A DNA stretch of 38,990 nucleotides from Gammaproteobacteria bacterium (GCA_030829955.1 JAURNY010000029.1:1-38990), one strand, 5' to 3'; shown: positions 7,640 to 18,182, counted from the stretch's first letter. Program-made: numbers and translations. Notes: generated by a model from the sequence alone, not told the origin.

Positions 7640-9043
7640 ATGCAAGAGAACTTGTCCTCATCCTTTTCGGGTGATGTTGAAACAACAGCACTGAAGATAC
7701 CACCTCATTCCATCGAGGCCGAACAGGCCGTATTAGGCGGTGTCTTTCTCGATAAGGATGCCTGGGATAATGTTGCTGAACGAGTTAGGGAAGAAGATTT
7801 CTACCGTAAAGATCACCGTATTATCTTTCGTGCCATTCGTGAGCTTAGCGACGAGGGCATGCCTTTCGATATAGTTACCGTTGCCGAGTGGCTGGAAAAC
7901 CATCATTTACTGGATGATGCTGGCGGTATGCGTAATCTTGCAGCCCTTGCTGAGAACACGCCTAGTGCCAGTAATATCTCATCTTATGCTGATATTGTTC
8001 GTAAGCGCTCTATCCTCCGACAATTAATACACGCCACTACAGAAATTAATGACACAGTGTTTAATCCCCAGGGGCGAAGCAGTGAACAGATTCTTGAGTT
8101 TGCCGAGCAGACTGTTTTTGAAATTGCCGAGCAGGAAAATCGTGGTCGCAAGAGTTTTCAATTCATCAAGGAATACCTTAAAGATGCTTTGGATAGAGTC
8201 GATGAACTCTTTCACAAAGATAGTCCTATTACTGGTGTTTCTACCGGCTTTGATGATTTGGATTTAAAAACAGCAGGTCTGCAGCCAGCCGATTTGATTA
8301 TTGTTGCCGGTCGACCATCAATGGGTAAGACTGCATTTTCGATCAACATTGCAGAACATGCGTCAATTAAAGATAAAAAGAGTGTGGCTATATTCAGTAT
8401 GGAAATGCCCGGTGAACAATTAGCTATGCGTATGATGTCTTCATTAGGCAGGATTGATCAGCATAAAGTTAGAACCGGCAAACTGGATGATGATGATTGG
8501 CCACGCTTAACCTCTGCAGTTGGTATTCTGCAGGAAACAAAAATGTTTATTGATGATACGCCTGCATTAACACCAGCCGAATTACGAGCGCGTTGTCGTC
8601 GCATCTCTAGAGAACATGGTCTGGATTTGGTAGTCATCGATTATCTTCAATTAATGCAGGTTGCTGGTACTAGTGAAAACCGCGCAACCGAAATATCAGA
8701 AATATCGCGCTCTTTAAAAGCAATGGCAAAAGAACTCAGTGTCCCAGTTATTGCATTGTCGCAGTTAAATCGTAGTCTTGAGCAACGTACCGACAAACGA
8801 CCTGTGATGTCTGATCTGCGTGAATCTGGCGCAATCGAGCAGGATGCAGATGTGATTCTGTTTATTTATCGTGACGAAGTTTATGATGAAGAAAGCCCGG
8901 ATAAAGGTACGGCTGAAATTATTATTGGTAAACAACGTAATGGTCCGATAGGTAAAGTGAAGCTAGCATTTCGTGGGCAATATACCCGTTTTGAAAATTA
9001 TGTTGATGATTATGCCTTACCACCGATTGGGGCTTATGAATGA
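7640..9043 (+). CDS. dnaB: Replicative DNA helicase DnaB
   Basis: DnaB is the hexameric 5'-3' helicase at the replication fork. The 467-residue protein has the N-terminal primase-binding domain (PPHSIEAEQAVLGGVFLD, about 21-120), a linker, and the RecA-like C-terminal domain. That domain carries Walker A GRPSMGKT (224-231), Walker B VVIDYLQLM and the arginine-finger region QLNRSLEQRTDKRPVMSDLR. No intein is present. I chose the ATG at 7640, just after AGGAG at 7631. A TTG three bases earlier would add only one residue. Its TGA overlaps the alr ATG (ATGA). Confidence 0.97.
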   Translation: MQENLSSSFSGDVETTALKIPPHSIEAEQAVLGGVFLDKDAWDNVAERVREEDFYRKDHRIIFRAIRELSDEGMPFDIVTVAEWLENHHLLDDAGGMRNLAALAENTPSASNISSYADIVRKRSILRQLIHATTEINDTVFNPQGRSSEQILEFAEQTVFEIAEQENRGRKSFQFIKEYLKDALDRVDELFHKDSPITGVSTGFDDLDLKTAGLQPADLIIVAGRPSMGKTAFSINIAEHASIKDKKSVAIFSMEMPGEQLAMRMMSSLGRIDQHKVRTGKLDDDDWPRLTSAVGILQETKMFIDDTPALTPAELRARCRRISREHGLDLVVIDYLQLMQVAGTSENRATEISEISRSLKAMAKELSVPVIALSQLNRSLEQRTDKRPVMSDLRESGAIEQDADVILFIYRDEVYDEESPDKGTAEIIIGKQRNGPIGKVKLAFRGQYTRFENYVDDYALPPIGAYE

Positions 9044-10119
9044 CGCGACCATCCAGGGTGGTGATCGACAGAAAAGCCCTGCAACACAACTTTAATCAAG
9101 TAAAACAACTCGCTCCAAACGCTAAAGTCATGGCAGTGATTAAAGCCGACGCCTATGGGCATGGCATTGTGCGTGTCGCTGAAACATTAAAAGATGCAGA
9201 TGCTTTCGGTGTGGCATGTCTTGAAGAAGCTCAGCAACTAAGAGATTCGAACATACAAAACAGAATCGTTTTACTCGAAGGTCCATATAAAGCAGTTGAT
9301 CTAGAAAAGATTGTAGACTTATCGCTGGATATCGTTGTACATCATCATTATCAAATTGATATGCTGGAGCAAACAGCAACAAGATGTCCACTTAATGTCT
9401 GGTTAAAAGTTGATAGTGGTATGCATCGGCTTGGGTTCTCACCACATGATATGCCAAATGCCCTAGCCAGATTGCAAACATGTAAGCAAGTCGAAAAAGC
9501 AATTACCTTAATGACGCACCTTGCAACGGCCAATGAACAGGCACACCCCTTAACAGATAAACAATTATCCTGTTTTCAATCTTTGTCAGAAAATATTCAT
9601 TTAGAAAAAACCATTGCAAATTCAGCAGCATTATTAAGTTTATCGCAAACGCATGTCGATTGGGTTCGACCCGGCTTAATGTTATATGGTGTGTCACCTA
9701 TGGTGAATACCGTTGCGAGTGATCACAATTTAAAACCAGTTATGTCACTTGAGTCAGAAATTATCGCAATACAACATCTAAAGAAAGGTGAGTCTGTTGG
9801 TTATGGCGCAACATGGTGTTGCCCTGAAGATATGCCGATTGGCATTGTTGCGGCAGGATATGGTGATGGATTTCCTCGACATGCAAAATCAGGCACACCA
9901 GTATTAGTGAATGATATTCGTTGTTCTTTAATAGGACGCGCATCGATGGATATGTTGACGATTGATCTTAGAAATTTATCTGATCCTAAGATAGGCGATA
10001 AGGTTATTTTGTGGGGAAAATCTTTACCTATTGAAGAAGTGGCTCAACATGCGGGGACGATCCCCTATGAATTACTTTGTAGTGTGCATAAACGTCTTGC
10101 CTTCGAAGAACATGGCTAA
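9040..10119 (+). CDS. alr: Alanine racemase (PLP-dependent)
   Basis: Alr interconverts L- and D-alanine for peptidoglycan synthesis. The PLP lysine is in AVIKADAYGHG (Lys35). The catalytic tyrosine is in VGYGATW (Tyr255). The second conserved tyrosine is in AAGYGDGFPR, and the substrate-binding methionine region is GRASMDMLTIDL. At 359 residues it matches the family length. The start overlaps the dnaB stop by 4 bases and its end overlaps the radA start by 8 bases, so dnaB-alr-radA appear translationally coupled. The dnaB-alr order is also found in E. coli. Confidence 0.96.
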   Translation: MTRPSRVVIDRKALQHNFNQVKQLAPNAKVMAVIKADAYGHGIVRVAETLKDADAFGVACLEEAQQLRDSNIQNRIVLLEGPYKAVDLEKIVDLSLDIVVHHHYQIDMLEQTATRCPLNVWLKVDSGMHRLGFSPHDMPNALARLQTCKQVEKAITLMTHLATANEQAHPLTDKQLSCFQSLSENIHLEKTIANSAALLSLSQTHVDWVRPGLMLYGVSPMVNTVASDHNLKPVMSLESEIIAIQHLKKGESVGYGATWCCPEDMPIGIVAAGYGDGFPRHAKSGTPVLVNDIRCSLIGRASMDMLTIDLRNLSDPKIGDKVILWGKSLPIEEVAQHAGTIPYELLCSVHKRLAFEEHG

Positions 10120-11476
10120 AGTAAAATATTATTATCAGTGTAATGTTTGTGGTGCGGCGACATCGAAGTGGGTAGGGCAGTGTGCTGAATGTCAGTCATG
10201 GAATACTTTTCAGGAAGTTTTACAGGAAAAACACTCTGCAAATGCCAATCGTTTTCGTCAACACCTATCAGTAAAAAGTAAAGTAGTATCGCTTGCCGAT
10301 ATAGAACATGAAGAAACGATAAAAACCCAAACTGGTATCAAGGAATGGGATCGTGTGTTAGGTGGTGGTTTGGTTAAAGGTTCTGTTACGCTGATTGGTG
10401 GTGATCCTGGTATAGGTAAATCAACCATACTTTTACAAATGTTAGCGAGTTTGCAAATACGTGCCAGCATGCAAAGTTTATATGTCACTGGCGAGGAATC
10501 AGCTGAACAGGTTGGGCTGCGAGGGAAACGTTTGGGGATTCCATTAGATGGATTACGAATATTGACAGAGAATCATCTTGAAAAAATAGTAGAAGCTATT
10601 ACCAGAGAAAAACCAAGTCTGGTAATTATTGATTCCATACAAACTATTTATAGTGACTTATTGCAATCTGCGCCGGGCGCAGTGGCACAGGTTAGAGAAT
10701 GTGCTGCGCAATTAGTACGTCTCGCTAAGCAAACAGATATCGCCATGGTTTTAGTTGGGCACGTGACAAAAGAAGGTGCATTAGCCGGCCCTAGAGTATT
10801 GGAACATATGGTCGATACCGTTTTATATTTTGAAGGTGATAGTAGCAGTCGTTTTCGTGTTGTGCGCGCGATAAAAAATCGATTTGGTGCAGTAAATGAA
10901 CTTGGACTATTTGCCATGACGGATAAAGGCTTAAAGGAAGTGAATAATCCATCAGCTATGTTTTTATCCCGTCATGAAGAAGATATTTCCGGCAGTATAG
11001 TTATGGTAACTCGCGAAGGTACTCGACCTTTATTAGTTGAAGTACAGGCATTGGTCGATCAATCATCATTGGCTAATCCACGTCGCGTTGTATTAGGGCT
11101 GGAACAGAATCGTTTATCAATGTTGCTGGCTGTCATGCATAGACATCTGGGGGCGGTCACACATAATCAGGATGTTTATGTGAATGTAGTAGGAGGTGTA
11201 AAGATTAGTGAAACTGCTGCCGATATAGCTATATTGATGGCAATATTATCCAGTCTTAAAGATAAACCATTAGATAGACATTTGTTGGCATTTGGTGAAG
11301 TCGGTTTATCAGGTGAGATACGTCCGGTACAAAATGGTATTGAACGCTTAAAAGAGGCCGAGAAGCATGGTTTTACAGATGCAATCATTCCGGTATCTAA
11401 TGCACCTTCCCAGTCAATTGGACAGCTTCAAACGCATACAATTAAACAGTTGTCAGAGATTTTACAATTTTTTTAA
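10112..11476 (+). CDS. radA: DNA repair protein RadA (branch-migration helicase)
   Basis: RadA helps RecA process recombination intermediates by driving branch migration. The 454-residue protein has a four-Cys zinc finger (Cys10, Cys13, Cys24, Cys27: YYYQCNVCG...GQCAECQSW), Walker A GGDPGIGKST, the RadA-specific KNRFG motif (AIKNRFGAVNELG) and a C-terminal Lon-protease-like domain without a catalytic serine. The true start is the ATG at 10112 (MAKVKYYYQC), inside the end of alr; the frame is open further upstream but within alr coding sequence. It is the last gene of the block. Confidence 0.96.
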   Translation: MAKVKYYYQCNVCGAATSKWVGQCAECQSWNTFQEVLQEKHSANANRFRQHLSVKSKVVSLADIEHEETIKTQTGIKEWDRVLGGGLVKGSVTLIGGDPGIGKSTILLQMLASLQIRASMQSLYVTGEESAEQVGLRGKRLGIPLDGLRILTENHLEKIVEAITREKPSLVIIDSIQTIYSDLLQSAPGAVAQVRECAAQLVRLAKQTDIAMVLVGHVTKEGALAGPRVLEHMVDTVLYFEGDSSSRFRVVRAIKNRFGAVNELGLFAMTDKGLKEVNNPSAMFLSRHEEDISGSIVMVTREGTRPLLVEVQALVDQSSLANPRRVVLGLEQNRLSMLLAVMHRHLGAVTHNQDVYVNVVGGVKISETAADIAILMAILSSLKDKPLDRHLLAFGEVGLSGEIRPVQNGIERLKEAEKHGFTDAIIPVSNAPSQSIGQLQTHTIKQLSEILQFF

Positions 11477-11657
11477 AATATAACTAAATATATAAATAGT
11501 AAAATATCAATGAGCCGTGATGTCTAGAGTATTAGCCTGACTAATGGCCATGGGAGCATCAAATTCAATTAGACTAAATCTTCTTTTTCCATATTTGCCT
11601 GTTAATAATGAGTTTTATAAATTAAATTCCAGCAAACTAATGATTTTCTTGAATTAG
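11477..11657. other. Intergenic region between convergent radA and yfjD
   Basis: This is 181 AT-rich bases between two converging genes. A short inverted repeat ATTAG-CCTGA-CTAAT (11531-11545) is present but has no T-run, so no convincing terminator is visible. No gene is supported. Confidence 0.4.
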
Positions 11658-12938
11658 TTATTCGCTGTTTTGCTCCCTAGAAACAATCGCTTTCATTTTT
11701 GCTATTTTAACGGCGCTATCAGAAACTTGAGTAATTTCAACAAGATAATCGCTTATTTTAAGTGTGGTACCCGTTTCAGGGATATATTCCAGCTGCTCAA
11801 GTAACAATCCATTGAGGGTTTTTGGACCGTCGGTAGGAAGATGCCATTTTAATTTTCGATTGATCTCTCTCAGGTGCACAGTGCAATCTATCAAAAAACT
11901 ATCATCTTCTTGTGGTTGGATATCAAGATTAAATGTCTGAATATCGGTAGTAAATTCACCAACAATCTCTTCCAGAATATCTTCCAATGTTACGAGTCCC
12001 TGAATAACGCCATATTCATCAACAACAATTCCAAATCGACGGCGGTTACGTTGAAATTTCATCATTTGAATATGTAGCGGCGTACCTTTGGGAACAAAAT
12101 AACAATCTGAGACAATATTCTTGATTGTATCGACGGTGATATCACCTTTTTCATTCAATACTCTTGGTACCCGCCGCACATGGATGATGCCAATGATATT
12201 ATCAATATTTGATTCATATACCGGAATACGGGTATGTTGAAAATGATTTAGCTGTTCAATTATCTCGTTGATAGGGTCACTTAAATCAATCGCGACCATT
12301 TCATTTCTGGGCACCATGATGTCGTCCACAGTAACATTTTCAAGATCTAAAATACTGAGCAACATACGTTGATGACGTTGTGGAATCAATGCTCCTGCTT
12401 CACGTACAATCGTTCTTAATTCTTCTCTCGATAGCAGAGTATCACCCTGTTCATTGGTATTGACACCGATTAGACCTAACAAACCATTTGATACCCAGTT
12501 AATTAACCAGACTACCGGGTATGCCAGCTTCATTAATAGCGCAAGAATATAACTGGCAGGAAAGGCTATTGTTTCAGGGTGAAATGCGGCAATCGTTTTT
12601 GGCATTACCTCGGCGAAGATTAAAAATATGATTACCAATATAAACGGCGCCAAAGCCACACCCACATTGCCTAATATACGCATGCCAATAATAGTGGCAA
12701 TCGATGCAGCCATAAAATTAACAACATTATTACCAAATAAAATGAGACCAATTAAACGATCAGGTCTGGATAATAACTTTTCAGAAATTATCGCACTGCG
12801 TTTCCCTTGTTGTGCCAAATGTCGTAAACGATAGCGATTAAGTGCAATCATTGCTGTTTCCGAACTGGAAAAGAAAGCAGAGAGAAAAACTAGTAGGGTA
12901 AGGGTTCCAAATAAAACCGATAACGAAATGTCGTCCAA
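11658..12938 (-). CDS. yfjD: CNNM/CorB-type membrane protein (DUF21-CBS-CorC_HlyC)
   Basis: The family is linked to Mg2+/Co2+ transport: CorB of Salmonella affects CorA-dependent efflux, and CNNM/CorB proteins have been described as Mg2+ transporters. The 426 residues comprise a DUF21 membrane domain (about 1-185; SAFFSSSETAMIALN, FGNNVVNFMAAS, FAEVMPKTIAA), two CBS domains (about 205-330; VDDIMVPRNEMVAID, FGIVVDEYGVIQGLVTLEDI) and a C-terminal CorC_HlyC domain. The E-x-M-P-K-T signature of the family is intact. It lies 77 bases downstream of ypjD on the same strand and divergent from ffh, the same ffh/ypjD/yfjD neighbourhood as in E. coli. Confidence 0.9.
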   Translation of the reverse strand: MDDISLSVLFGTLTLLVFLSAFFSSSETAMIALNRYRLRHLAQQGKRSAIISEKLLSRPDRLIGLILFGNNVVNFMAASIATIIGMRILGNVGVALAPFILVIIFLIFAEVMPKTIAAFHPETIAFPASYILALLMKLAYPVVWLINWVSNGLLGLIGVNTNEQGDTLLSREELRTIVREAGALIPQRHQRMLLSILDLENVTVDDIMVPRNEMVAIDLSDPINEIIEQLNHFQHTRIPVYESNIDNIIGIIHVRRVPRVLNEKGDITVDTIKNIVSDCYFVPKGTPLHIQMMKFQRNRRRFGIVVDEYGVIQGLVTLEDILEEIVGEFTTDIQTFNLDIQPQEDDSFLIDCTVHLREINRKLKWHLPTDGPKTLNGLLLEQLEYIPETGTTLKISDYLVEITQVSDSAVKIAKMKAIVSREQNSE

Positions 12939-13015
12939 AAATAATTTCCTGTTTTTGTTACAAGGCTCTATTGTTGACTATTCAGTATAGGTACTGTCAA
13001 GCCTTATAAAAATGA

Positions 13016-13822
13016 TTAGATGCGATTAAGTATAAATTCCAGTACAAATTTGGTGCCGACATAGGCGAGTAATAGCGTAATAAATCCACCAACAGCCCAA
13101 TGTGTAATATGTTTGCCGCGCCAACCAGCAAGCCAATGCCCACATAGTAAAACACCGTAAATCAGCCAGGCGATAAAGGACAGAATCGTTTTATGTGCGA
13201 GATGCTGAGCGAACATATCATTAATAAACATCATTCCTGAGGCAAGACTAAGGCTAAGCATAAAGAAACCGATGATGATGAATTGCAATAATAAATGTTC
13301 CATCACTTGCAGTGGAGGCAGGATATTAATCACTTTATTTGCTTTTTTTGCGAAAAGTAAGCGCTCCTGATAGCGAACAAATAACGATTGTAACGTAGCT
13401 ATGAATAATAGACTGTAAGCCATAATAGACAGGATAATATGTATTTTAAGCCCCATTGTAAGTTGACTGGTTAGAATTCGATGTTCATCTATAAATAAAG
13501 ACATCAGTAGCACAAATGCAGAGAGCGGAAATAAGACAATAAGTAAATTCTGCAAAGACTTATAAATTGAGGTTACATAAACAATCAGGGCTACCGTCCA
13601 GCCTACCAGCGATAATGAGATAAAAAACCCCATGTTTAGACCTTTCGCGACGAACACCATGTGATAAATAATATAACCATGTGCAATCAGGGCAGCACCA
13701 CCAAACAGTCGCATAATAGTTATGGCGTAAGCCGGAGTATTGTCTGGTCGAATGGTTTTTAGTGTCAGCGAGACAGTAGCAAGCAGATAAAATATAACGA
13801 TGAAAATGGCTTGTGTAATCAT
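13016..13822 (-). CDS. ypjD: CcsA/YpjD-family membrane protein
   Basis: This inner-membrane protein has about eight hydrophobic segments over 268 residues and resembles the CcsA/CcmC cytochrome c assembly fold. The C-terminal part KTILSFIAWLIYGVLLCGHW...GWRGK resembles E. coli YpjD. The position divergent from ffh and upstream of yfjD also fits YpjD rather than a true CcsA. I see no haem-handling neighbours (no ccm genes), so a role in cytochrome c maturation is not supported. A link to metal homeostasis has been suggested from its neighbour. The start ATG at 13822 (MITQAIFIVIFYLLA) leaves a 145-base divergent promoter region before ffh. Confidence 0.85.
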   Translation of the reverse strand: MITQAIFIVIFYLLATVSLTLKTIRPDNTPAYAITIMRLFGGAALIAHGYIIYHMVFVAKGLNMGFFISLSLVGWTVALIVYVTSIYKSLQNLLIVLFPLSAFVLLMSLFIDEHRILTSQLTMGLKIHIILSIMAYSLLFIATLQSLFVRYQERLLFAKKANKVINILPPLQVMEHLLLQFIIIGFFMLSLSLASGMMFINDMFAQHLAHKTILSFIAWLIYGVLLCGHWLAGWRGKHITHWAVGGFITLLLAYVGTKFVLEFILNRI

Positions 13823-13967
13823 GACAATATTATTTAACGATAGTGACTCGAATCATGGCATATTCTGACTTTTCATTGAAGTATTTACGAGAAAGATTGA
13901 ATTCTGTTTTTTGTTACCTGCTTAATAAGCTAGAATCTGCTGTTAAATCAATTTATATGAAATAAGT

Positions 13968-15328
13968 ATGTTTGACACTTTATCAGAAAAATTAACCCGT
14001 GTTTTCAAAGACCTAAGAGGGCAGGGTCGTCTAACTGAAGAAAATATCAATGATGGACTTCGCGAGGTTCGTTTGGCAATGCTGGAGGCAGATGTTGCCT
14101 TGCCTGTGGTCAAAGACTTTATTACGCATGTAAAAGAGCGCGCTTTGGGCAAAGAAGTTATGACGAGTCTGACTCCTGGTCAGGTATTAATCAAGATCGT
14201 CAATCAGGAACTTGTCTCATTGATGGGTGAGCAGCATGTGCCACTACAATTAAATGTGCAACCACCCGCTGTTATTTTACTGGCGGGATTACAAGGTGCT
14301 GGTAAGACACCACAGTCGCTAAATTAGGCAGAATGCTGCAGGAGAAAGACAAGAAAAAGGTCGCAGTCGTCAGTTGTGACGTCTATCGACCAGCAGCAAT
14401 TAAACAGTTACAGACACTGGCCGGTGAAAATGGACTGGTTTTTGTAGAAAGTAGTGAAACCAGTAAACCTGTCGATATTGCCAAATCAGCGTTGGATCTG
14501 GCAAAACGACAAATGATTGATGTATTGATTGTAGATAGTGCCGGTCGTTTACATATTGATGAAGAACTCATGCAGGAGATTAAACAGGTGCATGAGCTGT
14601 TATCTCCCATCGAAACCTTGTTTGTTATCGATAGCATGATGGGGCAGGACGCTATAAATGCAGCCAAGGCTTTCAATGATGCTCTGCCATTAAGTGGAAA
14701 CATTCTGACCAAGACTGATGGTGATGCCCGTGGCGGCGCGGCTTTGACCGTCAAGCACATTACCGGGAAACCGATTAAGTATTTAGGTACAGGTGAGAAA
14801 TCGAGTGAATTAACACCATTCCATCCTGAGCGAATTGCCTCGCGTATATTAGGCATGGGTGATGTACTAAGTTTGATCGAAGAAGTCGAACAAAAAACTG
14901 ATAAAGTACAGGCAGAAAAACTTGCAAAAAAAATAAAGAAAGGCAAGGGCTTCAATCTTCAAGACTTTCGTGATCAATTGGTTCAAATGAATAATATGGG
15001 TGGTGTTGCTCGTTTGATAGATAAATTACCGAGTATGAACCAACTTCCCGTTGGTGCCGTTTCACAAGTGAATGACAAAGAGTTTGTAAAACTTGGCGCA
15101 ATCATTGATTCAATGACACAGAAAGAACGTACGTATCCGGATATTATTAATGGTTCCAGAAAAAAACGAATTGCCAAAGGCTCGGGCACACAAATACAGG
15201 ATGTAAATCGTTTATTAAAACAATTTAAACAAATGCAGAAGATGATGAAAAGATTTGCCAGTAAAGGTGGTATAGCAAAAATGATGCGTGGTATTGGTGG
15301 CGGTAAGTTACCTGGGATGCCTTTCTAA
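13968..15328 (+). CDS. ffh: Signal recognition particle GTPase Ffh, interrupted by an apparent 1-base deletion
   Basis: Ffh binds 4.5S RNA and signal sequences of nascent membrane proteins. The sequence is split: 13968-14327 encodes the N domain and reads into the P-loop (AGLQGAGKT) before going out of frame and ending at TAG 14325. The rest (CDVYRPAAIKQLQ, DSAGRLHID, TKTDGDARGGAAL, then the Met-rich M domain ending MRGIGGGKLPGMPF) continues in another frame to 15328. Restoring one base near 14309-14310 gives GKTTTVAKLGRML and a 453-residue protein, exactly the length of E. coli Ffh. Ffh is essential in most bacteria and no slippery heptamer is present, so a sequencing or assembly error is the simplest explanation. 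The stop overlaps the maeB ATG by one base. Confidence 0.9.
14304..14327 (+). other. Frameshift site in the ffh P-loop
   Basis: The bases AAGACACCACAG should read AAGACaACCACAG to continue GKTTTVAK; one A is missing between 14309 and 14310. In the uncorrected frame the peptide ends KTPQSLN at the TAG 14325-14327. No homopolymer or slippery sequence surrounds the site. Confidence 0.85.
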
Positions 15329-17568
15329 TGGGAAACAATACTGACAAATCCGCACTAGATTATCATCGCTTTCCAAAGCCTGGGAAGTTTGAAATATCGG
15401 CTACCAAGCCATTAGCTAATCAACGCGATCTTGCCCTTGCTTACAGTCCGGGCGTCGCCGAACCCTGTAAAGTTATTGCTTCTGATCCTTCGACAGTATC
15501 AGAATTTACCATTCGTTCCAATCTAGTTGCCGTGATTAGCAACGGCACAGCTGTATTAGGGCTGGGTGATATTGGACCACTTGCCGCTAAACCAGTCATG
15601 GAAGGTAAGGGGGTGCTTTTTAAAAAGTTTGCCGGTATTGATGTGTTCGACATTGAGATTAATGAAAAAGATCCCGAGAAGCTGGTTGAGATTATCGCTA
15701 GTCTGGAGCCTACTTTTGGTGGTATTAATCTGGAAGATATTCGCTCACCTGAATGTTTTCTGGTGGAAGGTAAACTCCGTAATAAATTAAATATTCCAGT
15801 TTTTCATGATGATCAACATGGCACGGCGATTATTGTTGCTGCAGCAATAATAAATGCGATAAAAATCGTTGATAAAAAGATTGAAGATGTAAAACTGGTT
15901 ACAACAGGTGTTGGAGCTGCGGGTATTTCTTGTCTCAAGTTGTTAGTTAAACTTGGACTTAAAAAAGAAAATATTATTGCCGTTGATCGAATTGGTGTTA
16001 TTTACCGAAATCGTAAGGAAGGGCTTACACCACACAAAAAGGCATTTGCAAGTGATACAACTGCCAGAACATTAAGCGATGCTATGCGCGATGCTGATAT
16101 TTTTCTAGGGCTTTCCGGTCCAGGTGTTTTAAAGCAGGAAATGGTTAGGAGTATGGCTGACCAGCCCATTATATTAGCGCTATCAAATCCCATTCCTGAA
16201 ATATTACCCGAAGAAGTCTATGCAGTTAGACAGGATGCGATAATGGCAACCGGACGCTCTGATTATCCTAATCAGGTCAATAATGTTTTGTGTTTCCCAT
16301 TTATATTTCGTGGTGCTTTGGACGTTGGTGCGACGATTATTAATGACGAAATGAAAATCGCAATGGTGAACGCACTGGCTGAGTTGGCTATGGAAGAAGC
16401 GCCGGAATCTGTTTTAGCGGCATATAGCGATGAGACTATTAAATTTGGTAAAGAGTATTTAATACCTAAACCATTTGATCCTCGTTTGATTGTCAAGCTG
16501 GCGCCGGCAGTTGCCAAGGCTGCTATGGATAGTGGTGTTGCCACCCGCCCCATTGAAGATTTTGAAGCCTATAAAAATCAACTCGAACGTTATGTTTATG
16601 ACAGTGTGATTCTCATGAAGCCATTGTTTGAAATGGCAAAGAAAGATCCCAAGCGAGTTGTTTTTACAGAAGGTGAACTTCCAAAAGTATTGCATAGTGT
16701 ACAGTCTATAATTGATGAAAAACTGGCGAAGCCGATTTTAATTGGTGATGAGTCTGTAATACAGTCACAAATTAAAGAACTTTGCTTACGCATGCGGTTA
16801 GAAGCAGATTATACAGTTATTAATCCTGAAGCTTATGCGGGTGAGCATCAATTAGATAAAGGATTGGAACAATATAATACGTTTATTGCAGCAGAGATGA
16901 TTAAACATGGCGATGCTGATGCCATGGTTTGTGGCATGAATGGTTATTATCAATCACACCTTAATCATGTATTAAATAAAATTGGACTTAAAAAAGGTAT
17001 ATATCAAACAGCCGCATTAAACGTATTGATTCTGAAACAGGGCGCACTGTTTATCTGTGATACGGCGGTAACAGCTAATCCAACTGTCGAGCAGGTTGCT
17101 GAAAATACGTTATTAGCAGCAAAAGTAGTCAGAAGATTTGGCTTAACTCCGCGTATAGCGCTTATAGCAATATCGAATGGCGATGATTTAGAGACCGAAT
17201 CTAGCGTCAAAATGCGTGATGCTATGAAGTTAATTCAGGAACGGGATAGTAGTCTTGAGATTATAGGTCCGGTTCGGGCCGATGCCGCATTGTTAACGAA
17301 AACCAGACAGGACGTAATGCCTGAATCTAATTTAGCCGAAAACGCAAACCTCTTAATGATGCCAAATGTTGAGTCTGCAAGAATATCCTATGATATGTTG
17401 AAGTCATTAACTCGCGCTATAGCGATAGGTCCAATTTTGCTGGGTTTGAATGAAGCCGCTTATATCATGTCACCATCAGCTACTGTCAGACGTATTGTTA
17501 ATACAACGGCTATCGCTGTCGTTGATGCACAAATTAAAGCAAAGCAATCGCAAAAGAAGAGTGTTTAA
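15328..17568 (+). CDS. maeB: NADP-dependent malic enzyme, MaeB type (malic enzyme-phosphotransacetylase-like fusion)
   Basis: MaeB oxidatively decarboxylates malate to pyruvate with NADP+. The 746 residues hold a malic enzyme domain (about 1-425; [47 protein letters not shown]-binding [13 protein letters not shown]) and a C-terminal phosphotransacetylase-like domain (about 430-746; [48 protein letters not shown]). In E. coli the latter is regulatory and lacks clear Pta activity. The length matches E. coli MaeB (759). Its ATG overlaps the ffh stop by one base (TAATG), so the two are probably coupled, whereas ffh is more often followed by rpsP. It converges on dsbB with overlapping stop codons (TTAA at 17565-17568). 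Confidence 0.95.
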   Translation: MGNNTDKSALDYHRFPKPGKFEISATKPLANQRDLALAYSPGVAEPCKVIASDPSTVSEFTIRSNLVAVISNGTAVLGLGDIGPLAAKPVMEGKGVLFKKFAGIDVFDIEINEKDPEKLVEIIASLEPTFGGINLEDIRSPECFLVEGKLRNKLNIPVFHDDQHGTAIIVAAAIINAIKIVDKKIEDVKLVTTGVGAAGISCLKLLVKLGLKKENIIAVDRIGVIYRNRKEGLTPHKKAFASDTTARTLSDAMRDADIFLGLSGPGVLKQEMVRSMADQPIILALSNPIPEILPEEVYAVRQDAIMATGRSDYPNQVNNVLCFPFIFRGALDVGATIINDEMKIAMVNALAELAMEEAPESVLAAYSDETIKFGKEYLIPKPFDPRLIVKLAPAVAKAAMDSGVATRPIEDFEAYKNQLERYVYDSVILMKPLFEMAKKDPKRVVFTEGELPKVLHSVQSIIDEKLAKPILIGDESVIQSQIKELCLRMRLEADYTVINPEAYAGEHQLDKGLEQYNTFIAAEMIKHGDADAMVCGMNGYYQSHLNHVLNKIGLKKGIYQTAALNVLILKQGALFICDTAVTANPTVEQVAENTLLAAKVVRRFGLTPRIALIAISNGDDLETESSVKMRDAMKLIQERDSSLEIIGPVRADAALLTKTRQDVMPESNLAENANLLMMPNVESARISYDMLKSLTRAIAIGPILLGLNEAAYIMSPSATVRRIVNTTAIAVVDAQIKAKQSQKKSV

Positions 17569-18080
17569 GCATTAATCCTAAAATATAAAGTTTTGAATCT
17601 GGATTTAACAAGAACGATAAAAGAACTTATCAGGATGAGACTGAAACAAACAAGGCTCCATTCGGCGATACTGTAATCTAGAAACGTCCACTGAACCTCT
17701 GCACATTCACCGGAACCTTTAAATACCATATTTAAGGCTTCCATCATGGGAAATACCTCAAACATATATTCAAGCCCCGGACCACATGCCGGTACTTGAT
17801 CTGCAGGTAAATGTTGCAACCAGGTCTGTCTTCCGGCGATACCTGCACCTGCCGCTGCGGTGAAAAAAGTCAGACCAAGATAGATGTATCGACCCCATTG
17901 CTTTGGATTGTGTATTGCCGCAACGAACGCAACCAGCATAACTACGATGTAGGCTATGCGTTGAAATATACACAAGGGGCAGGGCTCCAGACCCTGAGCA
18001 TGTTCAAGATAAAGCCCGAATGCAAGCAAGCTTAAGCAAGCAATAAAAACTATGCTATGAAATGCTCTTGATGTCATCAT
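17565..18080 (-). CDS. dsbB: Disulfide bond formation protein DsbB
   Basis: DsbB reoxidises periplasmic DsbA and passes electrons to quinone. About 171 residues form four transmembrane segments with the two redox pairs in periplasmic loops: CPLC in EPCPLCIFQRIAY, and the second pair in PACGPGLEYM and GSGECAEVQW. The Arg after the first pair (IFQR) corresponds to the residue implicated in quinone binding. I start at the ATG 18080 (MMTSRAFHSIVF). A TTG at 18095 would add five residues, and neither site has a strong Shine-Dalgarno. No dsbA is present in the window. The gene is divergent from the AEC transporter. Confidence 0.92.
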   Translation of the reverse strand: MMTSRAFHSIVFIACLSLLAFGLYLEHAQGLEPCPLCIFQRIAYIVVMLVAFVAAIHNPKQWGRYIYLGLTFFTAAAGAGIAGRQTWLQHLPADQVPACGPGLEYMFEVFPMMEALNMVFKGSGECAEVQWTFLDYSIAEWSLVCFSLILISSFIVLVKSRFKTLYFRINA

Positions 18081-18182
18081 AAGATAGGGATGCAAAATGA
18101 TTAATAAATTTATGTCTATTATAATGAGTAGACGCTGATAACAACAGGCAGTTCAAAAAAAAACAAATGAATAGTAGTCTGC

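Noticed and set aside
11531..11545. Intrinsic terminator after radA
   Set aside because: The stem is only 5 bp and has no T-run.
13016..13822. CcsA/CcmC haem-export function for this protein
   Set aside because: No cytochrome c maturation genes are nearby, and the position next to ffh and yfjD indicates YpjD.
14304..14327. Programmed ribosomal frameshift in ffh
   Set aside because: No slippery heptamer, downstream pseudoknot or internal Shine-Dalgarno was seen, and ffh is not known to use recoding.
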